Assembly: GCA_943354205.1 (NCBI GenBank) | Contig: CALRBJ010000002.1 | Span: forward strand, 1 to 20,236 | Length of the DNA stretch: 20,236 nucleotides | Direction of reading: 5' to 3' | DNA from: Candidatus Nomurabacteria bacterium | GTDB lineage: Bacteria; Patescibacteriota; Minisyncoccia; Phycocordibacterales; UBA9973 | Part shown: one piece after another, positions 13,371 to 19,695 of the stretch | How the letters are laid out: the number at the start of each line of letters is the position of its first letter | Position numbering within the stretch: the first letter of the stretch is position 1 | Made by a program: the position numbers and the translations under genes | The notes under the pieces: model-generated | Told to the model about the DNA's origin: nothing | Seen by the model: the letters and a program-made list of their open reading frames with translations, nothing else | Database searches by the model: none

Positions 13371-13407
13371 CTAGCTAGAATTTTCTAACTAAAAAACCCA
13401 GATAATT

Positions 13408-14250
13408 ATGAAAAAAATTATGTTCTTTGCTATTCTAATAGCTTTCATTTCGCTTTCTACCTTTGCTCAAAATAAGGATTCGGTGAAAATTGATTATGCC
13501 TACGCTGGCATATTATCAAACGCGGACTTTACGACGACAAATAAATTCCCCAGCGTGAGTAAAGGCATCAGTTTGCGCGTCGGTGGTGGTGCAACATGGT
13601 TTGCCTCGAAGTATTTCCAAGTCCAATCTTGGTCATTTTTTGACTATGACGGGGTAAGTGTTTCAAAAGGACTCATGTTTGCTGGAATTATTAAACCAGT
13701 GAAAAAAATTACTGTTGCTTTCGGAAATATCCCGAGCCTTTCTGCCACTGTTCGTCCAGTTCCACCGACCGCTGCGGGTCACTTTGAAACGTGGACTCAC
13801 GCTCAACTAACAGGAGTTTTGCCCGGAGCTTGGATGAAATTTTCTTTTGGGAAAAAGAGTGATGTTGCCACGGGGATAGCGTATCATTTAGGTGAAGCAG
13901 AAATCCATGGACGATTAAAAATCGGAAGATGGACAACTGTCGGGTATTGGAACAATAATCAGGAGAACTGGGCTGTTTCTACTGGTTTTGATGGACTTAA
14001 ATCATCTTTTCGTTTTATCAAAACCGATTCACTCAATGCATTATTTTCTTCCGTTGGTTTTTGTGATAAGTACCAACTTTCCATTTATTGTGATGTTGGA
14101 TCTGACAACAAAGGCAACCTCTTGAGAGGAGAAATAGGCTTTCTTAAATCTTTTGAGAAATCCAAAAATACTCCATTTTCTGGATTGCTTGGCATTGGCT
14201 ACGCTGACGAGTTGAAAGCTGTAAGATGTTACCTGCATTTATTTCTTTAA
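13408..14250 (+). CDS. Secreted beta-rich protein, Bacteroidetes-like
   Basis: This 280-aa protein has a clear signal peptide (MKKIMFFAILIAFISLSTFA, cleavage likely after FAQ at about 21) and a long body of alternating hydrophobic and polar residues with many Gly and aromatic residues. Recognisable blocks include GISLRVGGGATWFASKYFQV (about 54-73), IPSLSATVRPVPPTAAGHFE and LRGEIGFLKSFEKS, ending in a strand with aromatic and hydrophobic residues (CYLHLFL). This resembles Bacteroidetes outer-membrane or secreted barrel-like proteins, although CPR bacteria are not thought to have an outer membrane. It has its own strong promoter with operator and its own terminator, and sits beside a transposase, consistent with horizontal acquisition. 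Function unknown. Confidence 0.75.
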   Translation: MKKIMFFAILIAFISLSTFAQNKDSVKIDYAYAGILSNADFTTTNKFPSVSKGISLRVGGGATWFASKYFQVQSWSFFDYDGVSVSKGLMFAGIIKPVKKITVAFGNIPSLSATVRPVPPTAAGHFETWTHAQLTGVLPGAWMKFSFGKKSDVATGIAYHLGEAEIHGRLKIGRWTTVGYWNNNQENWAVSTGFDGLKSSFRFIKTDSLNALFSSVGFCDKYQLSIYCDVGSDNKGNLLRGEIGFLKSFEKSKNTPFSGLLGIGYADELKAVRCYLHLFL

Positions 14251-14270
14251 AAGAAAAACATGCAGAATTT

Positions 14271-14299
14271 AGGTGTTACTGAAAAGTAACACCTTTTTT
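14271..14299 (+). terminator. Intrinsic terminator after the secreted-protein gene
   Basis: A perfect 10-bp stem AGGTGTTACT (14271-14280) with GAAA tetraloop and AGTAACACCT (14285-14294) is followed by a T-run. It terminates the plus-strand gene. The minus-strand small gene ends at 14298, so the two genes converge on this hairpin. Confidence 0.92.
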
Positions 14300-14492
14300 A
14301 TTTCAATTCTTTCTTTATCAGCACTTTCAATTCGCGGATGTGGGCTTCTTTGTCTTTGAGCATTTTGGCCCAGAATTTTTTGGAATCGGGAGACTTCTTG
14401 GCATCTTTCATATATTCATTTTTTATTCTCCAGAGCGAAAGGTGCTCAACGGTTAATTGCATCATTAAGTTGTAAGTATTGTTGTTTAGCAT
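14298..14492 (-). CDS. Hypothetical protein, 64 aa
   Basis: I do not recognise a family. It is a short, highly helical protein rich in Lys, Glu and Leu, with a WRIKNEYMKDAKK segment and a C-terminal amphipathic helix (KEAHIRELKVLIKKELK). There is no signal peptide or membrane helix. It begins 5 nt after the thrS stop on the same strand, so it is probably the second gene of the thrS transcript. Its stop codon lies at the edge of the terminator stem of the convergent gene. Confidence 0.65.
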   Translation of the reverse strand: MLNNNTYNLMMQLTVEHLSLWRIKNEYMKDAKKSPDSKKFWAKMLKDKEAHIRELKVLIKKELK

Positions 14493-14497
14493 TTTAT

Positions 14498-16279
14498 TTA
14501 TTTTCTTTCTCTAACTTCTTTTAATAAATTTTCGACAAATTCTTCTACTTTAAGCGAGATCTTTTCACCCTCTCGCTTCTCAATCGTCAGCGTGTTTGAT
14601 TCTATTTCTTTGTCGCCGATGACGATAGTGTAGGGCACGCGCATTTCTTTGGCTTTGCGGATTTTCTTGCCGAGGTTTTCATCGTCGTCCATATGTACGG
14701 CGCGGATGAAATTGATTTTCAAAAGCTCAGCGATTTTGCCGGCGTATTCATTGTGGTTTTCACGCACAGGCACGATGGCTACCTGTGTGGGCGCGAGCCA
14801 TGTGGGGAAGTTGCCGGCGTAGTGCTCGATCAGGAACCCGATAAAGCGCTCGTGGGTGCCGAGAGGCGCGCGGTGGATGCAGAGCGGAGTTTTGTCCTTG
14901 CCGTCTCTGTCTTTATATACCAAACCAAAGCGCTCTGGGATGCCAAAGTCTACTTGGTTTGTGGCCAAGGTGAATTCTCGGCCAATGGCGCTATAGACCT
15001 GTACATCTATCTTTGGTCCATAAAAAGCGGCTTCGTTTGGCACTTCTACAAATGGGATATTGGAATCTATCAAAACCTTGCGCACCATGTCCTCGGTCTT
15101 TTTCCAGAGTTCGGGCTTGTCCAAATATTTTTCCCCGAGGCGTTTTGGTTCGTGGGTGGAAAAGCGCATGACATATTTTCCAATACCGAAAATTTTAAAG
15201 TATTTCAAATACATGTCGTTCACTTTTCTAAATTCGTCGGCGAATTGCTCTTCGGTGCAGTACATGTGCGCGTCGTTCATCTGCAGTGTGCGCACGCGCA
15301 TGAGGCCGAAAAGCTCGCCAGACTTTTCATGGCGATAGCAGGTGCCGTACTCGGCCAGGCGTAGTGGCAGGTCTTTATATGTTTTCGGGCGCGAAGCAAA
15401 AATCTTGTGGTGGTGCGGGCAGTTCATCGGCTTCAAATAATATTTTCCACCTTCGTATTCCATCGCCGGATACATGGAGTCTTCGTAGTAGGGCAAGTGT
15501 CCGGAGGTGAGATACATATTGTCCTTTGCCAAGTGTGGCGTGCGCACGCGGACATAGCCGTCTTGGAATTCGGATTCCTTGGCGAGCTTTTCCAATTCTT
15601 CAATCATCGCTCCGCCGTTTGGCAGCCATAGTGGCAAACCGGGGCCGACATCTTCATCGAAAGTAAATATATCCATTTCTTTTCCGAGCTTGCGGTGGTC
15701 GCGTTTTTCAGCTTCTACCATCTGGGTTTCGTATTCAGCCAGTTTCTCTGCTGTTTCAAAAGCTAAACCATAAATGCGAGTGAGCATTTTGTTGTCTTCA
15801 TTTCCACGCCAATATGCGCCGGCGATGCGTTCCAATTTCCACCCCATATTTTTTAATTCCTCGCTTGGGTTTTCGGCATGCCCGCCGCGGCAAAGGTCGG
15901 TAAAATTTCCGCAAGTATATAAAGTAATTTTTTCACCGCGTTCGGCAATTTCATTTATGAGTTCTGCCTTGTAAACATTTCCTTCAAAAATATTTTTTGC
16001 TTCATCAGCCGAGACTTCTTTGTGGGTAAATTCAGTCCAGTCGGCCAGATTCTTGCGCATGGTTTTTTCTACCTTTGCGAGGTCTGCATCGGTGATTTTT
16101 TGTGCCCCGCCTTCGCGTGAAGCTTCGGCGGGCGAAGCAAAATCAACATCGTAATAAAAGCCATTGTCTACCGCCGGGCCTAGGGTGAGTTGTGCGCCAG
16201 GGTAGTGCTCCATCGCCGCTTGGGCGAGCAAATGAGCCAGTGTATGCCTAGCATTCTTTAGATTTTCTTCGGGTGTCAT
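14498..16279 (-). CDS. thrS: Threonyl-tRNA synthetase lacking the TGS domain
   Basis: This 593-aa ThrRS begins directly in the N2 editing domain: HTLAHLLAQA (about 12-21) holds the HxxxH motif and TCGNFTDLCRGGH (about 118-130) the Cys/His pair. The catalytic core has the zinc ligands in MNCPHHHKIF, NDAHMYCTEEQ and LCIHRAPLGTHERF. The anticodon-binding domain starts near WLAPTQVAIVPV. E. coli ThrRS (642 aa) has an additional N-terminal TGS domain that is absent here. Residues 48-58 (ASPAEASREGG) are encoded by a GC-rich palindromic stretch and look like an insertion between the FYYDVDF strand and the DADLAKVEKTM helix. A -10-like TACTAT lies 7 nt before the ATG. Confidence 0.95.
   Translation of the reverse strand: MTPEENLKNARHTLAHLLAQAAMEHYPGAQLTLGPAVDNGFYYDVDFASPAEASREGGAQKITDADLAKVEKTMRKNLADWTEFTHKEVSADEAKNIFEGNVYKAELINEIAERGEKITLYTCGNFTDLCRGGHAENPSEELKNMGWKLERIAGAYWRGNEDNKMLTRIYGLAFETAEKLAEYETQMVEAEKRDHRKLGKEMDIFTFDEDVGPGLPLWLPNGGAMIEELEKLAKESEFQDGYVRVRTPHLAKDNMYLTSGHLPYYEDSMYPAMEYEGGKYYLKPMNCPHHHKIFASRPKTYKDLPLRLAEYGTCYRHEKSGELFGLMRVRTLQMNDAHMYCTEEQFADEFRKVNDMYLKYFKIFGIGKYVMRFSTHEPKRLGEKYLDKPELWKKTEDMVRKVLIDSNIPFVEVPNEAAFYGPKIDVQVYSAIGREFTLATNQVDFGIPERFGLVYKDRDGKDKTPLCIHRAPLGTHERFIGFLIEHYAGNFPTWLAPTQVAIVPVRENHNEYAGKIAELLKINFIRAVHMDDDENLGKKIRKAKEMRVPYTIVIGDKEIESNTLTIEKREGEKISLKVEEFVENLLKEVRERK
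16106..16138. repeat. GC-rich palindromic element inside thrS
   Basis: Nested inverted repeats lie within 33 nt: CCCGCC (16106-16111) with GGCGGG (16127-16132), CTTC/GAAG (16111-16114/16119-16122), and GCTTCG/CGAAGC (16122-16127/16133-16138) around loop GCGGG. The stretch is exactly 11 codons and encodes ASPAEASREGG in ThrRS. It shares the 10-mer CTTCGGCGGG with the intergenic hairpin at 16327-16356. Confidence 0.55.
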
Positions 16280-16286
16280 GGTTAAA

Positions 16287-16294
16287 ATAGTATC
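16287..16294 (-). promoter_or_regulatory. -10 region of thrS
   Basis: On the minus strand, TGT-GATACT-AT contains two overlapping -10 candidates. TACTAT (16292-16287) ends 7 nt before the ATG, and GATACT (16294-16289) is extended by TGT and ends 9 nt before it. Both predict a leader of 0-3 nt. No convincing -35 was found. Confidence 0.4.
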
Positions 16295-16326
16295 ACAAAA
16301 TTCTGATTATCAAAGGATTTTTGTTG

Positions 16327-16356
16327 CGCCTCTTCGGCGTACCCGCCGAAGAGGCG
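16327..16356. repeat. Perfect 13-bp stem hairpin between divergent genes
   Basis: The arm CGCCTCTTCGGCG (16327-16339), loop TACC, and the exact complementary arm (16344-16356) form a very stable hairpin. It lies between the divergent thrS and rpmF promoters, just upstream of the rpmF -35, so it cannot be a terminator for either gene. It shares CTTCGGCGGG (reverse strand, 16342-16351) with the palindrome inside thrS, suggesting a dispersed repeat family. Confidence 0.75.
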
Positions 16357-16358
16357 GG

Positions 16359-16386
16359 TTGCAAATTTCCCCATATTTTGTATACT
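16359..16386 (+). promoter_or_regulatory. Promoter of rpmF, leaderless
   Basis: A -35-like TTGCAA (16359-16364), a 16-bp spacer, and -10 TATACT (16381-16386) are followed after 7 nt by ATG 16394. There is no Shine-Dalgarno sequence in that space. Confidence 0.55.
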
Positions 16387-16393
16387 TTAGGGC

Positions 16394-16612
16394 ATGACAG
16401 TCAGAATGAGACATACGAAAGGGCATACGGCCAATCGCCGAAGCCACCACGCGCTAGTAGGCGCGGGTTTGACCGTTTGCCAAAATTGCGGAAAGAAGGC
16501 CAAGACCCATACTGCGTGCGTTTCCTGTGGTTTTTACCGCGGACGCAAAGTAGTAGACAAGCTTGCGAAAGTAGAAAAGAAGCAAGCGAAGAAAAAATCT
16601 GCGAAAAAATAA
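16394..16612 (+). CDS. rpmF: 50S ribosomal protein bL32
   Basis: This 72-aa bL32 has an N-terminal basic segment MTVRMRHTKGHTANRRSHHA (1-20) matching the usual PKRKxSKSRRxxRR-type start. It has a zinc ribbon of CQNCG and CVSCG (two CxxC pairs) and the FYRGRKV block. The C-terminus is Lys/Ala-rich. It is a component of the large ribosomal subunit near the peptidyl-transferase region. It is the first gene of a run with nusB-nudix and rnc, linking ribosome and RNA-processing functions. Confidence 0.93.
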   Translation: MTVRMRHTKGHTANRRSHHALVGAGLTVCQNCGKKAKTHTACVSCGFYRGRKVVDKLAKVEKKQAKKKSAKK

Positions 16613-16652
16613 TTAATAGGCCCCAAAGCCTGATAAAACAAGTTCCTTATTT

Positions 16653-17591
16653 ATGGCAAACAGGCACCTTTCAAGATCAGTAGTTCTCCAAACGCTCTTT
16701 GAGTGGGATTTCTTGTCGGGTGAAAAGCCGATTGAGACTGCAAAAGGCACGGTAGTAAAAGACGTCAAAGAAATAATCAAAAGAAACGTAGAAGAATTCG
16801 CGCCCGGTTTGGAAGACGACAAATTTATCACCGACCTCGTTGAGATGGTTCTCAAAAAGAAAACAATACTCGACGAAATCATTGAGAAAGCCGCACCCGA
16901 GTGGCCGATAAATAAAATCGGTGTAGTAGACCGCAATATTTTGCGTATCGGACTCGCTGAGCTTTTGTTTGGCGACCGCACCCAAGTGCCCCCAAAGGTA
17001 GCCATCAATGAATCCATCGAGCTTGCCAAAACTTTCGGCGGAGAAAATTCCAGCAAATTTATAAACGGCGTGCTTGGCGCAGTCTACAAAGAAATAGGCG
17101 AGCCGGGCAAGGAACAAACTTCTAAACGTCAGCGCGGACCGGAAGAGCCTATTGATATCACCAAGCTTCCGATAGAACAAAAAGCTGGCGCGGTAGTGTA
17201 TTCGCGCCATGAAGGAACTATTTATCTGGCCTTGGTGCATGATGTGTTCGGTTACTGGACACTTTCAAAAGGTGGTGTCGAAAAAGGCGAGACAGCCGAG
17301 GAAGCGGTAGTTCGCGAAATAAAAGAAGAAACTGATTTGGATATAAAAGTGATAGCCCAAATCGGGGAGAACGAATATATTGCTTCTCCGCCTGGCACCG
17401 GCAAGATACGAAAACAAGTCACTTACTTTTTGGGACAAAGCGAGTACACACCTGTCACTTTGGAAAAAGGAACAGGCGGTCTTACCGATGCCAAGTGGTT
17501 CCCCATGGCCGAAATAGGGGACTTGAAGATTTACGACGACATCCTTCCGCTTTTGGGCAAGGCTATCGCGATTATTACCAATAGTAAATAA
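16653..17591 (+). CDS. NusB-Nudix hydrolase fusion
   Basis: This is a 312-aa two-domain protein. Residues 1 to about 147 are NusB-like: RHLSRSVVLQTLFEWDF at the N-terminus, then DRNILRIGLAELLFG, VAINESIELAKTFGGENSSK and FINGVLGAVYKEIG, the family's RNA-binding antitermination fold. After a charged linker, residues from about 160 form a Nudix domain with the box GGVEKGETAEEAVVREIKEE (about 206-225, then TDL). All catalytic Glu residues are present, but the box's late glycine is Asp. NusB acts with S10 in antitermination and rRNA processing; Nudix enzymes hydrolyse nucleoside diphosphate derivatives. The gene starts 40 nt after rpmF. A single uninterrupted frame spans both domains. Confidence 0.9.
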   Translation: MANRHLSRSVVLQTLFEWDFLSGEKPIETAKGTVVKDVKEIIKRNVEEFAPGLEDDKFITDLVEMVLKKKTILDEIIEKAAPEWPINKIGVVDRNILRIGLAELLFGDRTQVPPKVAINESIELAKTFGGENSSKFINGVLGAVYKEIGEPGKEQTSKRQRGPEEPIDITKLPIEQKAGAVVYSRHEGTIYLALVHDVFGYWTLSKGGVEKGETAEEAVVREIKEETDLDIKVIAQIGENEYIASPPGTGKIRKQVTYFLGQSEYTPVTLEKGTGGLTDAKWFPMAEIGDLKIYDDILPLLGKAIAIITNSK

Positions 17592-17592
17592 T

Positions 17593-17638
17593 TTTTAGTT
17601 CACAGTTTTTCTCTTTTTGGAAAATTGCGAACTGAAAA
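17593..17638 (+). promoter_or_regulatory. Long imperfect hairpin in the rnc leader
   Basis: The left arm (17593-17611) and right arm (17619-17638) pair over about 18 bp with one A-C mismatch and one bulged G, closing on a T-rich loop. No U-tract follows, and the hairpin ends 12 nt before the rnc ATG. E. coli RNase III cleaves a stem in its own 5' leader to control its mRNA; this stem is placed to do the same. Confidence 0.5.
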
Positions 17639-17650
17639 TCAAAAAATAAA

Positions 17651-18346
17651 ATGATTGATTTCTCAAATTTTGAAAAGGCGACCGGATTTATTTTTAAGGA
17701 CAAAGCGCTTCTGACCCAAGCATTTATCCATCGCTCGTATATAAACGAAAACCCAAAAACCGGTTTACATCACAATGAACGTCTCGAATTTTTGGGTGAT
17801 GCCGTGCTCGAACTCGTGGTGACCGACCACTTGTATAAAAAATTCCCAACGCACAACGAAGGCGAGCTTACTGCGCTTCGCTCTGCGCTCGTAAACGCAG
17901 TCATCATCGCCGATGTCGCCGGAGCGCTCGATATGAATAGCTACCTCCTCCTTTCCAAGGGCGAGTCAAAAGATATGGGCAAAGCTCGCCAATACATTCT
18001 CGCCAATACATTTGAAGCCTATGTCGGCGCGCTCTTTTTAGATGCGGGCTACGCGAAAGCGGAAAAATTTATTGAAAAATATTTGCTCATCAAGCTCGAT
18101 GAAATCGTAAAGAAAAAACTTTGGCGCGATTCCAAATCGCTCGTGCAAGAGCTCTCACAAGAGCACGTGGGCACCACGCCATCGTATAAAGTCGTCTCTG
18201 AAACCGGCCCCGACCACGACAAGCATTTCACTATCGCTATCTTTTTTGGCAAAGAAGAAATCGCTCGTGGTAAAGGCAAATCCAAACAAGAAGCCGAACA
18301 AAAAGCCGCCGAAGCCGCGCTGGCTGCAAAAGGGTGGAATGATTAG
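17651..18346 (+). CDS. rnc: Ribonuclease III
   Basis: This 231-aa RNase III has the catalytic signature HNERLEFLGDAVLELVV (about 41-57) with Glu43, Glu46 and Asp50. It also has the second site ILANTFEAYVGALFLDAGY (about 116-134) with Glu122. A double-stranded RNA-binding domain covers about 160-228, with KGKSKQEAEQKAAEAAL near the end. It processes rRNA precursors and structured mRNAs. At the position of E. coli Asp114 it has Asn119, a variant I believe occurs in other bacteria. It follows the NusB-Nudix gene by 59 nt, occupied by a long hairpin suggestive of autoregulation. Confidence 0.95.
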   Translation: MIDFSNFEKATGFIFKDKALLTQAFIHRSYINENPKTGLHHNERLEFLGDAVLELVVTDHLYKKFPTHNEGELTALRSALVNAVIIADVAGALDMNSYLLLSKGESKDMGKARQYILANTFEAYVGALFLDAGYAKAEKFIEKYLLIKLDEIVKKKLWRDSKSLVQELSQEHVGTTPSYKVVSETGPDHDKHFTIAIFFGKEEIARGKGKSKQEAEQKAAEAALAAKGWND

Positions 18347-18362
18347 CTATTGATAAAAACCA

Positions 18363-18402
18363 TTTCTTTCACTTTAGAACGACCGTTCGAAAAAGCAAGA
18401 AA
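18363..18402 (+). other. Imperfect hairpin downstream of rnc
   Basis: TTTCTT, C, TTT and GAACG on the left pair with CGTTC, AAA, G and AAGAAA on the right around an AC centre; about 15 of 19 positions pair. It lies 17 nt after the rnc stop and could be a 3' processing or stabilising stem. Its core GAAC-N4-GTTC resembles a LexA box by chance or descent. Confidence 0.35.
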
Positions 18403-18406
18403 TAAA

Positions 18407-18432
18407 AAACCCTCTGAATAAACAGAGGGTTT
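18407..18432. terminator. Bidirectional intrinsic terminator
   Basis: A perfect 10-bp stem AAACCCTCTG (18407-18416), loop AATAAA, CAGAGGGTTT (18423-18432). The A-run on the left gives a strong U-tract for the minus-strand gene ending at 18451. On the plus strand the T-run is shorter, so it is a weaker terminator for rnc. Confidence 0.88.
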
Positions 18433-18450
18433 AAGTTAATTCACTTTCCA

Positions 18451-18936
18451 TTATTGATGGCTTGGTTCGTAGACTTTTTCTATGGCGCTAACCGGACTCA
18501 TCTTTAAACGAATATCATGATTGTATATGGTTTCAAGAATAATTTTCTTCTCAATTCGCACATACACTCCATTTCCGAAATCTTCTTTGGAACGGAACAA
18601 AAATACGCGTTCTTTTGCGGAAACCAAATAAAGATAGTGGAGAGTTTTTACACCATTGTCGCCTGCTTCGTAACTCTGTGCAATTTTTTTGAGTTCAAAA
18701 GGAACTCTTTGTTTTATATTTTGTATTTTTAATGCTTTGCCACGCATTGAATTAACAGTGAGTAATGGCAATAGATAAACAATTATGATACCGGCAATAC
18801 TGAGAATCTTTACTGAAAAAAATTCTGTTTTTGTCAGATCATTTTTGTGGTCAACAAATACCCAAAACATGTAAACAAAAGAAAAGAAAAGAATGCACAG
18901 GAGCAATCTTCGAACCAAGGTTGTATCTTTTTTCAT
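18451..18936 (-). CDS. Hypothetical membrane protein, 161 aa
   Basis: I do not recognise a family. The protein begins with a basic stretch (MKKDTTLVRR), then two membrane helices (about 10-27 and 41-62), and ends with a soluble domain of about 95 residues that alternates strands and charged turns (LYLVSAKERVFLFRSKEDFG, YVRIEKKIILETIYNHDIRL). The soluble part is probably cytoplasmic by the positive-inside rule. It is transcribed alone from a good promoter (TTGACA, 17 bp, TGA-TAGTAT) and closed by a strong terminator. The coding sequence is AT-rich relative to the neighbours. Confidence 0.72.
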   Translation of the reverse strand: MKKDTTLVRRLLLCILFFSFVYMFWVFVDHKNDLTKTEFFSVKILSIAGIIIVYLLPLLTVNSMRGKALKIQNIKQRVPFELKKIAQSYEAGDNGVKTLHYLYLVSAKERVFLFRSKEDFGNGVYVRIEKKIILETIYNHDIRLKMSPVSAIEKVYEPSHQ

Positions 18937-18971
18937 GACTCTAAAGTGTTTTTTAATGAATTTATGTCAGC

Positions 18972-19000
18972 ATACTATCATTCTATATCATTGCTGTCAA
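18972..19000 (-). promoter_or_regulatory. Promoter of the minus-strand membrane-protein gene
   Basis: On the minus strand there is a perfect -35 TTGACA (19000-18995), a 17-bp spacer ending in TGA, and -10 TAGTAT (18977-18972). The predicted start near 18965 leaves a leader of about 29 nt. Confidence 0.65.
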
Positions 19001-19025
19001 TATCTCAAAACCTTTTAAAACACGA

Positions 19026-19031
19026 TATACT
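19026..19031 (+). promoter_or_regulatory. -10 box of the DUF5674 gene, leaderless
   Basis: TATACT at 19026-19031 is followed after 6 nt by ATG 19038. No clear -35 was found at the expected distance. Confidence 0.4.
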
Positions 19032-19037
19032 GGAAAT

Positions 19038-19388
19038 ATGGAAATCAAGATTTTAACCCAAAAAATGCCCATGGACGAGGTACGGAAGTTTGCCGAGAAT
19101 TGGTATGGCACCATGATAAAAGGCACAGTGGATATTGCTCGAGAAAAAGTCGCTCTCGGCAGTGATTATCACATAGAATCATGCGAAGAATTGGTAAAAG
19201 ACGGCTCGCACCAGAACAATGTTTGGGGTTTCAACATCCGTTTTGAAGAAACACCGGATGGGGTCTTGGAGTTTGATTCCATGGTCAATATAAAGCCGGC
19301 GCTTTCAAATCCGTCGCGTTCCATAAACGACGATTCTGTAAAATCAAAAGCGGAAGAAATCATTCGCTCTTGGATCATATTTAAATAA
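19038..19388 (+). CDS. DUF5674 family protein
   Basis: This 116-aa protein follows the pattern I associate with DUF5674. A helix near the N-terminus (MDEVRKFAENWYGTMIKGTV, about 12-31) leads into VDIAREKVALGSDYHIESCE. The central ELVKDGSHQNNVWGFNIRFE (about 51-70) is next, then LEFDSMVNIKPALSNPSRSI (about 77-96). The family is small, common in CPR genomes in my recollection, and of unknown function; the conserved Asp, His and Asn residues could form an active or binding site. It starts a transcript with a leaderless promoter and is followed after 1 nt by another small gene. Confidence 0.78.
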   Translation: MEIKILTQKMPMDEVRKFAENWYGTMIKGTVDIAREKVALGSDYHIESCEELVKDGSHQNNVWGFNIRFEETPDGVLEFDSMVNIKPALSNPSRSINDDSVKSKAEEIIRSWIIFK

Positions 19389-19389
19389 C

Positions 19390-19689
19390 ATGCTTGAAAA
19401 AAATTCACTTTTCTATATGGCAAATTTGGATCCGGAAGTCGGAAGAATTTTCCGCGCTCATGATGCTGGCAAAAAGGAAGTGGCGGATCAAGCACGCGAT
19501 AGAGCGCTCAAAGTGGTGGATTCGGTCCTCGCGTCCCCAGAAATAAAACCGGCTGGCCGAGAAGAATGGTCTGTGGTACGAAATTTGATTTTAGGCTATG
19601 ACAAATTGGATGCCTACTCTCGTACTGTTTTAGAAAAATTCGGTCTGCCATTTTCGCTGAAATTCATGAGGCAATATAGTATAATATAA
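19390..19689 (+). CDS. Hypothetical protein, 99 aa
   Basis: I do not recognise a family. The protein is predicted to be mostly helical (DAGKKEVADQARDRALKVVD, EEWSVVRNLILGYDKLDAYS) with no membrane segment. It starts 1 nt after the DUF5674 stop, implying translational coupling. The promoter of smc overlaps its last codons: the TATAAT at 19680-19685 lies in the codons for its final Ser-Ile-Ile. Confidence 0.65.
   Translation: MLEKNSLFYMANLDPEVGRIFRAHDAGKKEVADQARDRALKVVDSVLASPEIKPAGREEWSVVRNLILGYDKLDAYSRTVLEKFGLPFSLKFMRQYSII
19680..19685 (+). promoter_or_regulatory. -10 box of smc
   Basis: A perfect TATAAT sits within the end of the upstream gene; the smc ATG follows 10 nt after it, so the leader would be about 3-4 nt. 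No Shine-Dalgarno sequence is present. Confidence 0.45.
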
Positions 19690-19695
19690 CCACTA

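Noticed and set aside
14693..15364. 223-aa open frame on the plus strand opposite thrS
   Set aside because: It is a mirror frame of the strongly conserved ThrRS core and shows no family features.
16321..16683. 120-aa plus-strand frame through the intergenic hairpin and rpmF
   Set aside because: It overlaps rpmF, a clear bL32 gene, in another frame and has low-complexity, arginine-rich translation; it is a shadow.
18377..18388. GAAC-N4-GTTC motif resembling a Gram-positive LexA/DinR box
   Set aside because: It lies downstream of two convergent genes with no promoter nearby and forms the core of a larger imperfect hairpin, so a LexA operator is unlikely.
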